Below are positions 19,429 through 27,177 of a stretch of DNA of 64,000 nt, one piece after another (position 1 is the stretch's first letter; each line of letters begins with the position of its first letter). The notes under the pieces were generated by a model. The model saw only the letters and a program-made list of their open reading frames with translations, had not been told where the DNA came from and made no database searches. Origin of the DNA: an uncultured Clostridia bacterium. GTDB taxonomy: Bacteria > Bacillota > Clostridia > UBA1381. The translations under genes were made by a program, and so were the position numbers. The stretch spans positions 1-64,000 of the forward strand of contig CANQDD010000011.1 in NCBI GenBank assembly GCA_947591315.1. Direction: 5' to 3'.

Positions 19429-20292
19429 TTATCTCTCCCATCTTCCGCTGATACCGCACGGCAGCACCAGCCCGTTTGATTTCATCGGCAGACCTATCTC
19501 GTCAGCCGTGATTTTACCGCCGAACCGCTCGCCGAGCGTCATGTTCAGCACGTTTACAAGCACCTGCGCGCTAAGTCCCGTCGTGTACGAATTTATGAGG
19601 AAAAACAGTGGGTTCGGCGACAGTATTTTCATACAGTCCAGCACGAGCGGATAAAGCTCGTTTTCAATCTTCCACACCTCACCCGACGGGCCCCTGCCGT
19701 ACGACGGCGGATCCATTATAACGGCGTCGTACTCCCTGCCGCGCCGCTGCTCGCGCTGCACGAACTTTTTAACGTCGTCCACTATATATCTCACCGGCGC
19801 GTCGCTAAGCCCCGACGACGCGGCGTTCTCCTTCGCCCACGTCACCATGCCCTTCGACGCGTCAACATGCACGACCTCCGCGCCGGCTTCAAGCGCGGCA
19901 ACTGTCGCGCCGCCTGTGTACGCGAAAAGATTAAGAACCCTAACGGGCTTGTCCGCGCCGCGTATAAGCTCCGAGAACCAGTCCCAGTTTACCGCCTGTT
20001 CGGGGAACAGACCGGTGTGCTTAAACCCCATCGGCTTTATGTTAAACGTAAGATTGCGGTATGAGACCGTCCAACGGTCGGGCAGACGCTTGTTGAGGTA
20101 CTGCCAGCTTCCGCCGCCCGATTTTGAGCGGTGGTACCACGCGTCGGCTTTATTCCAGTTTTTGTCGCTTTTTTTACTCCATACAGCCTGCGGGTCGGGA
20201 CGGCGGAGCAGGTATTTGCCCCAGTATTCAAGCTTTTCACCGTCCGCGCTGTCTATGAGACTGTATTCCGTCCATTTGTCACTTGTCCACAT
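19429..20292 (-). CDS. Class I SAM-dependent methyltransferase (RlmI/rRNA-type)
   Basis: A 287-residue methyltransferase of the PF10672 type. The SAM-binding VLNLFAYTGGATVAALEAGA lies near residues 119-138, the acidic HVDASKGMVTWA strand follows, and the catalytic-type DPPSYGRGPSGEVWKIE is near 196-212. Such proteins resemble RlmI/RlmK 23S rRNA methylases without the PUA domain. It is the first gene of a run ending with the GNAT gene. Confidence 0.85.
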   Translation of the reverse strand: MWTSDKWTEYSLIDSADGEKLEYWGKYLLRRPDPQAVWSKKSDKNWNKADAWYHRSKSGGGSWQYLNKRLPDRWTVSYRNLTFNIKPMGFKHTGLFPEQAVNWDWFSELIRGADKPVRVLNLFAYTGGATVAALEAGAEVVHVDASKGMVTWAKENAASSGLSDAPVRYIVDDVKKFVQREQRRGREYDAVIMDPPSYGRGPSGEVWKIENELYPLVLDCMKILSPNPLFFLINSYTTGLSAQVLVNVLNMTLGERFGGKITADEIGLPMKSNGLVLPCGISGRWER

Positions 20293-20312
20293 GATATTCT
20301 CCTGAATTGAAT

Positions 20313-20473
20313 TGCGGGCGACCGCAAGGGTCGCCCCTACATATGACCCCCTCTACGAGGGGGTCGAAATCTTTGATTTCGGGGGGTGTGGGTACATAAC
20401 TCAATAAACACCCCCCAAAAGCCTACGGCTTTTGACCCCCTCATAGAGGGGGTCTTTCGGGCGACCACCTCAC
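20313..20473. repeat. MITE-like palindromic repeat R2
   Basis: A gene-free stretch starting with GGGCGACCGCAAGGGTCGCC and holding two inverted arms, ACCCCCTCTACGAGGGGGT and ACCCCCTCATAGAGGGGGT, around an AT-rich centre. It is related to the composites at 14202, 32517 and 60310 by the GGGCGACC-type module but uses a different core palindrome. Confidence 0.72.
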
Positions 20474-20521
20474 ACCCCTCTATTTTACCACCGCGCCATA
20501 CAAATAGTCAATACCATACAC

Positions 20522-20550
20522 GAAAAAGAAACCGCCCGATTTGAGCGGTT
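20522..20550 (-). terminator. Terminator after the aquaporin gene
   Basis: AACCGC pairs with GCGGTT across a 10-base loop, followed on the minus strand by TCTTTTT. Confidence 0.8.
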
Positions 20551-20568
20551 CCTTCAAAATGCGTCAAA

Positions 20569-21264
20569 TTACTCGTCCTTACCCGCGATATACGTGTAGA
20601 ACAGCGCCGCGAGAGCCGCGCCGATAAGGGGACCTACGATGAACACCCACAAGCAGGAAGCGGCAGCCGTATTACCCGTAATAGCAGCCACGATCGCCGG
20701 ACCGATACTTCTCGCGGGGTTTACAGATGTGCCGGTAAGACCGATACCGAGAATATGTACGAGCGTCAGCGTAAGACCTATCACAAGTCCGCCGAACGAG
20801 CCGTGCTTCGCCTTATTCGACGTTACGCCGAGGATAGCCGTTATAAACACGAACGTCAGCACGATCTCGACTATAAGACCTGCAACCGCGCTGCCGCCGA
20901 CACCTGTAAGACCGTTCGTGCCGAAGCCGCCGGTACGGTCGATAACGCCGCCGAGGTTGAATACAAGCGCGAGCACACCCGCGCCCGCAAGCGCGCCGAG
21001 ACACTGCGCGATAACGTACTGCACAAACTCCGACACGCTCATTTTCCCGCGCATGAGCATTGCCAAAGAAACGGCGGGGTTAATGTGACAGCCCGAAACG
21101 TTGCCTATCGAGTACGCCATTGCCACAATCGACAGACCGAACGCGAACGCAGTCAAAAGATAACCGCCCACAACGTCGCAGCCGACGAGCATAGCCGTTC
21201 CGCAGCCGAAGATTACAAGCACCATTGTGCCTATAAATTCGGCAGCAGCCTTTTGGATTTTCAT
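20569..21264 (-). CDS. aqpZ: Aquaporin (MIP family)
   Basis: A six-helix channel of 231 residues with both NPA boxes, SGCHINPAVS in loop B and GTSVNPARSIGP in loop E. The Ser after NPAR, in place of the Asp of glycerol facilitators, points to a water-selective AqpZ-type pore. The start is the ATG at 21264, 8 bases after GGGAG; an upstream in-frame start overlaps that site. It follows the LOG-family gene by 20 bases and may share its transcript. Confidence 0.9.
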   Translation of the reverse strand: MKIQKAAAEFIGTMVLVIFGCGTAMLVGCDVVGGYLLTAFAFGLSIVAMAYSIGNVSGCHINPAVSLAMLMRGKMSVSEFVQYVIAQCLGALAGAGVLALVFNLGGVIDRTGGFGTNGLTGVGGSAVAGLIVEIVLTFVFITAILGVTSNKAKHGSFGGLVIGLTLTLVHILGIGLTGTSVNPARSIGPAIVAAITGNTAAASCLWVFIVGPLIGAALAALFYTYIAGKDE

Positions 21265-21284
21265 AAAAACCGCTCCCTTCAATT

Positions 21285-21875
21285 TTAAATGTTCTTTGTT
21301 TTAAAAATATCTACCCTCTCGGGTACATAATTTTCAACATAATCGAGCATTTCGTCCATGTCGGTGAAAACCTCTATCAGACTGCGGCACGCCTTACCGA
21401 CAAAACGCAGCTGCTCCGCCTCGTCGAGCATATGAAGCATCGCGTCATAATACCCATTCAAATTCAGCACGGCAATCGCCTTATTATGCCTTTGGAGCTG
21501 CTTTAACGTGAACACCTCAAAGAACTCCTCAAACGTGCCTATACCCCCGGGGACAACTATGAACGCGTCGGCTCTATCCTCCATAACGCGCTTTCTCTCG
21601 CGCATGGTGTCGGTCAGAACAAGCTCCGTGCAGTTTTCAAAAACACGTCCATCCACGCCCAAATCCTCGTCCACGAAGAAATTCGGCACGACGCCGACGA
21701 TACTTCCGCCCTTTGAGTACGCTCCGCGCGCGACAGCGCCCATAAGTCCCGACGCGCCCGCGCCGTATATGAGCGAGTGACCGTGCTCGGCTAATTTCTC
21801 GCCGAGCAATGTCGTTTCGTCTATAAATGATGTGTCAATCGTGCTGCTCGATGCTCCGAACACGCATATATTCAT
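21285..21875 (-). CDS. LOG family (TIGR00730) nucleoside 5'-monophosphate phosphoribohydrolase-like protein
   Basis: A 196-residue Rossmann-fold protein with the family motif VPGGIGTFEE and the upstream MRERKR segment. Relatives release cytokinin-type bases or purine bases from nucleotide monophosphates; the bacterial role here is unknown. The start is ATG 21875 with GAGGTG 6 bases before it. An in-frame GTG further up is part of that binding site. It begins a short operon with the aquaporin gene. Confidence 0.87.
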   Translation of the reverse strand: MNICVFGASSSTIDTSFIDETTLLGEKLAEHGHSLIYGAGASGLMGAVARGAYSKGGSIVGVVPNFFVDEDLGVDGRVFENCTELVLTDTMRERKRVMEDRADAFIVVPGGIGTFEEFFEVFTLKQLQRHNKAIAVLNLNGYYDAMLHMLDEAEQLRFVGKACRSLIEVFTDMDEMLDYVENYVPERVDIFKTKNI

Positions 21876-21963
21876 ATTGGTCACCTCTTTTTGATACTAC
21901 TTATATTATACCACATTTTGGGTATATTGTAAACAATTTTATTTTGCGGCGAAAGGAGCGCAG

Positions 21964-21997
21964 AAAAAACGCATACGCGTATGCGTATGCGTTTTTT
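21964..21997 (-). terminator. Terminator after the SLH-domain protein
   Basis: ACGCATAC pairs with GTATGCGT around a CG-rich centre, with six As before and six Ts after it, so it can act on both strands. Confidence 0.88.
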
Positions 21998-22030
21998 ATT
22001 ATTCATGATGTTTTGAACAATCTACCGAAA

Positions 22031-25000
22031 TTATTCAAATCTGTAGACAACCATTTCCTGAAGTCCGCCCTTATCGGCAAATCTTGCGAATACATAGTCG
22101 CCTGTCATTGACGTTTCGTCAAACGGTGAAATATCGAATACTTCACTCGGCTCTGAAGCAATGGTAGCCTTACCTGTCTTTGAGTTGATTATAACGGTGT
22201 CCATTGTAGCCGAAGCGTCGAATGAAAGCTTCTCCGTAGCGCTTCCATATGAGTAGCCATCTCCTCTGCCCGGCGTGTATTTACTAAGGTTAAGCATAAT
22301 TTCCGCGCCGTTTTCGGTGCTGGGCGTCTCTGCTACAGGACCAAATTCCATCATGTTACGCGCGATAAACTGACCGAAACCGCCGAAGAGCAGTTTTGTA
22401 GCAGGTTTATCACCCTTAACTACCTGATAAACATCGTCCGCGTCAAGCAGCTGAATAATCTTGTCTCCGCCGCTGCAGAGGAGCAAGTCGCCCTGGCTGA
22501 TAAATTCTGTCAGAGAATGATCCGTCTGCTTAGCATCCCACAAAGCCTCTGTTGCATAGTGTCTGTCGTTGTCAATATACTCATTTTTACCTGCGCCCGG
22601 CGTCAGCTTACCTACAACAGTATTCTTTGTTGTCGTAACCTTTGTCTCCGCGCCCGAAGAATAACCGCTGATTATGTAGATAGGATTATCATCCTCGTCA
22701 ACACCGGTGCTGATTTTATCAACTATCATCGTCGGGTTGTTTCCGGCTGTATCAACATCGTTAAGACTTGCAAGAGCGTCGGCGCTCTGAACGTAGTTGA
22801 TAAGAACGCTCGGAACAGAGCCGTCAAACTCACCTACTACGAAGTCACGCGTTGAACCGTTCTCTCTTACAACATAGCTTCCCGACACAACCTCGCCGAA
22901 CTTATAGTTGTCAGCGTCTTTCATGTCATCCGTTTCCTTCGGAACGGAAATTTCAAGCATACCGTCCTCAATCTTGTAGCCGCCTACGAGTCCCGAAGCA
23001 ACGGGCACACTCCTAAGGTTGTTGGGAGCTATTCTGAGCGCGTCGGTATCATCCACCTGAGTGCTGTCAACAGCGCAGTAGAGCTTAGAGATAGCGTTCG
23101 ACGAATTTGCCTTAAACTTAACAAGTCTTATCTGGAAAGTTCCTGCCGTTAAGAACTTTGTGCTGCTGTCGTTGTTGTCTAACATTTTCCTAATTGCAGC
23201 CTCAACATCTGCGCGGGATGCGTCCGGATCTGAACTCTCCGCACCATTCGGCCAGAAATCAACCTTTGAAGCATACTTCGCCTCAATGGGGCCTTCCTGA
23301 GTCATAATTTCAACTACCTGGTCGCTTGAACCCTCAGCCCTGTACTGGTTCATGATCCAGCCGTACTTTTCGCCGGAAGCGAGCTGTCCGCCGCCGTTGG
23401 ACTCGATATAAGCGATTCTGCCGAACTGGTCGAGATGGAACGTTCCCTGCGAGCCTGTCTTAAGGTCGCCTACAGCAAGGTTTGCAACGTCATATTCCTG
23501 ACCATTTATAGTAGCCGTTGTCTCATTCCACTCCTTGGACATGGACGAAACAGAGCCTGTTATGCTTTCGGTCGATACAACCACATCTACAACCTCGGGA
23601 TCCGTGCTGTCTGTAAGCGGGCTGCTTGTTCTTATGGTAGCAACGTCGTTAGCCTTGAGGTTTCTCGACTTAATCGCCTCGCCGTCCTTTGTAATCGTAA
23701 CTGTTCTGTCGATTGAATCGTCAAGATTGATTACTACTGTTTCGAGAGCGCCAAGCTCCGCATTCGGTTCGGTGGACTGTCTCTTTGCCGTAATCTTTGT
23801 ATTGCTTGCGCTTGAAATTATAACGGTTTCGTAAGCGTCGATGAATACAACGTCATAGTCCTCAACAGCGCTCTTGTCGCTCTTTACGAACGTAATCGAA
23901 CCCTTGTCGGGCTGGAACATATCCTCGGTAATATCGCTTGTGTCTATAAGCTTACCGTTATAGATATACTTTGCGTCAGACGTTGTTACCTTCTTCTTGT
24001 TTACCTTTTCTTCCTTAACGCTGAGGACGCCGCCGTCTAATTCAACCTCCTCTATATTTTCGGTATCAATCTTGTATGTCTCCGACTTTGAAGAGTCATA
24101 GGCAACAGCAAGTACCTCGGGTGTTCTGCCCGGGTTTTCTCTATAGTAGAATGTAACCATGCGGGCTACGCAGTCATCGAGGTCTGTAAGGAGAGTATCG
24201 TATACCTCCGAAGTATCCTCCTTATTCATTTTGATTTCAATCTGACCTTCGCTAAGCTCGGTGTCGCCGATTGAAGTCTTATATGTACCCATAAGGAGAC
24301 CCTTAGCCTCGATTACGTCGAACTTATCCTCCGCAAGTGTCTTGTCTGCAGTATACTGAATGCTGCCGTTCTCGAATGAGGAAACTCGGTTGTAGTCGGC
24401 AAGAAGCGTGTTGTATACCATCTTGATAACAAGTCCGCGGTCTGCGGGTTCGTCCGCAGTGCTCGACGCGCTCTTAAGAATATCCTTGTCGCCGGCTACC
24501 TTTATGTAACCCTGCTGCCAGCCGCCGTACATCTCGGCTTCATTCTTGAAGTTAAGAGCGTTTACAAGCATAACGATAACCTGAGCGTATGTAACCTGCG
24601 AGTCCGGAGCGAACGTACCGTCGCCCATACCGCTTACAATGCCTGCCTCGTATGCGGCCTGAATCTGATCCGCTGCCCAGTGACCGCCTGTGCCGCCCTG
24701 TACATCAGTGAAGATGTTCTGGTATGTCGAGCCGGTGTTCATGTTAAGCATACGGAGAACGATTGAAGCCATCTGTGCTCTCGTTACCTTTTCGTCAGGC
24801 TTTACGCTGCCGTCCTCAAAACCCGAAATAACGCCGAGTGATGAGCAGAGAGAAAGCGACTTCTGATAATATGCATCCTTATCGTAAGCCGTGCCTGTCG
24901 GTGCAGCCGTAGCCTCGGGAGCCGCCGTTGCTTCGGGAGCCTCTGTAGCCTCAGCCTCGGGTGCTTCCGTTGCTTCGGGAGCCTCTGTAGCTTCAGCCTC

Positions 25001-25171
25001 GGGCTCTTCTGTAGCTTCAGGAGCTGCCGTAGCCTCCGCTCCTTCTGTGGTTGCGGGCGGATCGCCCGCAGCCGCGTCCTCGCCTTCGGCGAACACGAGC
25101 ATGCTTGCGGAGCTTACAACCATTGCCGCAGCAAGAAGTGAGCAGATTAGTTTTTTAATCTTATTACTCAT
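22031..25171 (-). CDS. Large SLH-domain surface protein
   Basis: A 1046-residue exported protein. A signal peptide (1-28, ending LVFAEG) is followed by a low-complexity linker of Ala/Thr/Glu/Pro repeats (APEATEAPEAEATE, about 30-95) and SLH repeats (about 97-260) with GVISGFEDGSVKPDEKVTRA and GIVSGMGDGTFAPDSQVTYA, which bind secondary wall polymers. The remaining 780 residues are beta-rich and acidic with no family I recognise. Size and layout suit an S-layer or major cell-wall protein. GGAGG lies before the ATG and a terminator follows the stop. Nothing else is co-transcribed. Confidence 0.85.
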   Translation of the reverse strand: MSNKIKKLICSLLAAAMVVSSASMLVFAEGEDAAAGDPPATTEGAEATAAPEATEEPEAEATEAPEATEAPEAEATEAPEATAAPEATAAPTGTAYDKDAYYQKSLSLCSSLGVISGFEDGSVKPDEKVTRAQMASIVLRMLNMNTGSTYQNIFTDVQGGTGGHWAADQIQAAYEAGIVSGMGDGTFAPDSQVTYAQVIVMLVNALNFKNEAEMYGGWQQGYIKVAGDKDILKSASSTADEPADRGLVIKMVYNTLLADYNRVSSFENGSIQYTADKTLAEDKFDVIEAKGLLMGTYKTSIGDTELSEGQIEIKMNKEDTSEVYDTLLTDLDDCVARMVTFYYRENPGRTPEVLAVAYDSSKSETYKIDTENIEEVELDGGVLSVKEEKVNKKKVTTSDAKYIYNGKLIDTSDITEDMFQPDKGSITFVKSDKSAVEDYDVVFIDAYETVIISSASNTKITAKRQSTEPNAELGALETVVINLDDSIDRTVTITKDGEAIKSRNLKANDVATIRTSSPLTDSTDPEVVDVVVSTESITGSVSSMSKEWNETTATINGQEYDVANLAVGDLKTGSQGTFHLDQFGRIAYIESNGGGQLASGEKYGWIMNQYRAEGSSDQVVEIMTQEGPIEAKYASKVDFWPNGAESSDPDASRADVEAAIRKMLDNNDSSTKFLTAGTFQIRLVKFKANSSNAISKLYCAVDSTQVDDTDALRIAPNNLRSVPVASGLVGGYKIEDGMLEISVPKETDDMKDADNYKFGEVVSGSYVVRENGSTRDFVVGEFDGSVPSVLINYVQSADALASLNDVDTAGNNPTMIVDKISTGVDEDDNPIYIISGYSSGAETKVTTTKNTVVGKLTPGAGKNEYIDNDRHYATEALWDAKQTDHSLTEFISQGDLLLCSGGDKIIQLLDADDVYQVVKGDKPATKLLFGGFGQFIARNMMEFGPVAETPSTENGAEIMLNLSKYTPGRGDGYSYGSATEKLSFDASATMDTVIINSKTGKATIASEPSEVFDISPFDETSMTGDYVFARFADKGGLQEMVVYRFE

Positions 25172-25325
25172 GTGAATACCTCCATAAAGTTTTTTTACAT
25201 TGTATCATTTAATAAAATCGGACAGTGCCGATGTTATTAACAAATTTTCCCTGTTTGGGCTAAACTTAATTATATATTAGCGTGCCGTCCCATAACAGTA
25301 AAAAATCAGTTATGTTTGTGCAATT

Positions 25326-26567
25326 TTAAGAGTTGTTTGCACTTTGCTTTTTCTCGCGTACAGAGCGGGCGTATTCCTTGTATTCCAAGGGCGAAACGCC
25401 GGTGTACTTTTTGAATACCTGGCTGAAATACTGCGAGTTACTGCCGTAACCCACGTTTTCCGCTATCTCGTATATTCTGTCCTTCTTACCCTCGCGGAGC
25501 AGCTCTTTCGCCATTTCCATGCGCTTTTCCATTACGTAGTGCGAGAAGTTCTTGCCCGTCTCCTTTTTGAAGAGCTTGCCGAGATAGTCCACGTTTGTAA
25601 ACAGTATCGAGCTTGCAAGCCAGCGGAGCGAGAGATTCTCGTTTTCGATGTTGCTGTTTATGCTGTTTATGGTGTCGCGCACGAGCGAGGAGTAGACCTT
25701 CTTCGACTCGGAAACGTTGCTTTGCGTAATTTCAAGGCTCTTGTCCAAAATGTAAGAGTGTATCTCCGAGAGCGTTTTGGCTTCCTGCACCTCGACAACG
25801 CCCTTCATATAGCGGTCGATCTTGTCGTCGCCGCAGCAGCGCGCTATGCTGACGTAAAGCTCCAGACAGTATATCTTCGCAACCGCAGGAAGCGGAGCGG
25901 TTTTTCTGAGCTTTTTGAAAAAACCGTCAACGCACAGCTTGGTCTTGTCGGCGTCGCCGGAGCGTACCGCCTGCTCGACCGCATTGTAATCGGGGCGGAA
26001 GGTTATTTCGCCGCTGTTTACGATTATGTCGCTTTCGCACAAAGTCCTGTCGCTTTCGGCATAAAATGAATATCCCAAACAAGTCCTGAGACGTTCAAAC
26101 GTTTCCGGCAAATCGTCAAGCTGTGTTTTGACGCTGCATACCGACATAAGGCTGTAACCGTAGCACCGCTTTACCGAGCAGCGGATTTTTTCCAGAACCT
26201 GCACAAGCTCCGTCTTTCCGCCGTCGGGTACAGCGAGCACTATAAAATCACTTATTACAGTCGCAAAAATCAGTTTTTCTTCTCCTATGTACTGCTGTGC
26301 TGTGTTTTTAATAAAGAAGAAATCCTCTAAATCCTTTGCGCCGGTAGGCTTTAGAATGACAAGCCTTACTGTCTGCCGCGCGTCCGCATTGAATAACGCG
26401 CAGTACGTATTTAAGATTTCATTTGTGTCGCCGCCGCCGATAAGCAATTCGCGCATGAGCTGCTCATTCAGCATCGGTCTTACGCGCTCCTCCTCCGACG
26501 CGACAAGCTCCGCGAAGCTTGCGCCGGACGTCGCGCTGTCAGGACTATGTATATTTTTATTATACAT
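25326..26567 (-). CDS. AraC-family transcriptional regulator
   Basis: A 413-residue regulator with a C-terminal AraC/XylS double helix-turn-helix (residues 310-400: LASSILFTNVDYLGKLFKKE and IAENVGYGSNSQYFSQVFKK, ending TGVSPLEYK). The N-terminal 300 residues lack a receiver domain or cupin that I can recognise and resemble the sensor halves of YesN-type regulators. The start is set at 26567, behind AAAGGAGAG; an earlier in-frame ATG overlaps that site. Targets are unknown; the SLH-protein gene 154 bases downstream is a candidate. Confidence 0.85.
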   Translation of the reverse strand: MYNKNIHSPDSATSGASFAELVASEEERVRPMLNEQLMRELLIGGGDTNEILNTYCALFNADARQTVRLVILKPTGAKDLEDFFFIKNTAQQYIGEEKLIFATVISDFIVLAVPDGGKTELVQVLEKIRCSVKRCYGYSLMSVCSVKTQLDDLPETFERLRTCLGYSFYAESDRTLCESDIIVNSGEITFRPDYNAVEQAVRSGDADKTKLCVDGFFKKLRKTAPLPAVAKIYCLELYVSIARCCGDDKIDRYMKGVVEVQEAKTLSEIHSYILDKSLEITQSNVSESKKVYSSLVRDTINSINSNIENENLSLRWLASSILFTNVDYLGKLFKKETGKNFSHYVMEKRMEMAKELLREGKKDRIYEIAENVGYGSNSQYFSQVFKKYTGVSPLEYKEYARSVREKKQSANNS

Positions 26568-26737
26568 AGCTTTTCTCTCCTTTATAGTCACTCTCGTACA
26601 CTATATAGTATATTATATACGGTTTTTTTAACAAATTCAAGTATTAAATTTTGTTAAATATAAATAAATTTTTGATTTTTGTGGTATAGTTCATTATATG
26701 TCTGATTTTTCCACAATATCTTGTATTTTACATACAA

Positions 26738-26776
26738 AAAAATTACCGCCGAAGGCGGTGTGAGATAAAACAGTAA
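26738..26776. repeat. Left end of element copy 2
   Basis: GTGAGATAAAACAGTAAG at about 26759-26776 equals the left end of the first element near 4368. It is preceded by a hairpin ACCGCC-GAA-GGCGGT with seven As, which on the minus strand is a terminator (GGCGGTAATTTTTTT). This marks where a second element of the family was inserted upstream of the AraC-type gene. Confidence 0.7.
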
Positions 26777-26803
26777 GATTCAATTTTCGGTGAGTGGCGC
26801 AGC

Positions 26804-27172
26804 TTAAGCTGCGCCATTCCTTGCTTCTGCTTGAAATAGCGACATTGGCAGGAAGCCTACCAAGTCGTAGTAGATGTCAATTTGCTGCGTCCGTTTGCCG
26901 TTCATCTTTTCCGTCGAGTGGACGTAAACGCGCTGAACCATATCGTTAAGTATGGTCGGCGTTAATTCCTGCAAGTCGAAATATTTGTGAACCTTTCCGA
27001 TGAACCGCTCTATGTTGTCGGACTGCTCCTGTTGACGGTCAATCTCGGCGATCAGCTTGTCGATAGACTTTCTCAAGTCCTCCTGTTTCCGCTCGTAATC
27101 GTCGGCAAGTATTTTGAAACGGCTTTCGCTGAGCGTGCCGTTCGCCTTGTCCTCGTAAATGCACTTGAGAAG
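26804..27172 (-). pseudogene. Serine recombinase, C-terminal fragment
   Basis: Only the last roughly 120 codons remain, from [16 protein letters not shown] to the shared end [12 protein letters not shown], and they match the recombinase at 4410 closely. Divergence is seen in the coiled coil (RKSIDKLIAEIDRQ here). The fragment stops abruptly at about 27172, six bases before the helicase stop codon, so the helicase gene adjoins the break. Catalytic and DNA-binding domains are gone. Confidence 0.85.
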
Positions 27173-27177
27173 TCAAT

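Noticed and set aside
18287-19654. A 455-codon open frame on the plus strand
   Set aside because: It lies opposite the nucleotide-sugar dehydratase, GNAT and methyltransferase genes, has a His/Arg-rich composition typical of antisense frames in this host, and shows no family motif or ribosome site.
20569-21264. Glycerol facilitator (GlpF) instead of water channel
   Set aside because: The second NPA box reads NPARSIGP rather than NPARDxGP, and no glycerol kinase or dehydrogenase gene is adjacent.
24891-25175. Ala/Glu/Thr/Pro repeats read as a possible DNA repeat array or CRISPR
   Set aside because: They are imperfect codon-level repeats encoding the linker of the SLH protein; there are no constant repeats with unique spacers.
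25344-26069. A 241-codon plus-strand frame
   Set aside because: It is the antisense of the AraC-type regulator, whose helix-turn-helix is unmistakable.
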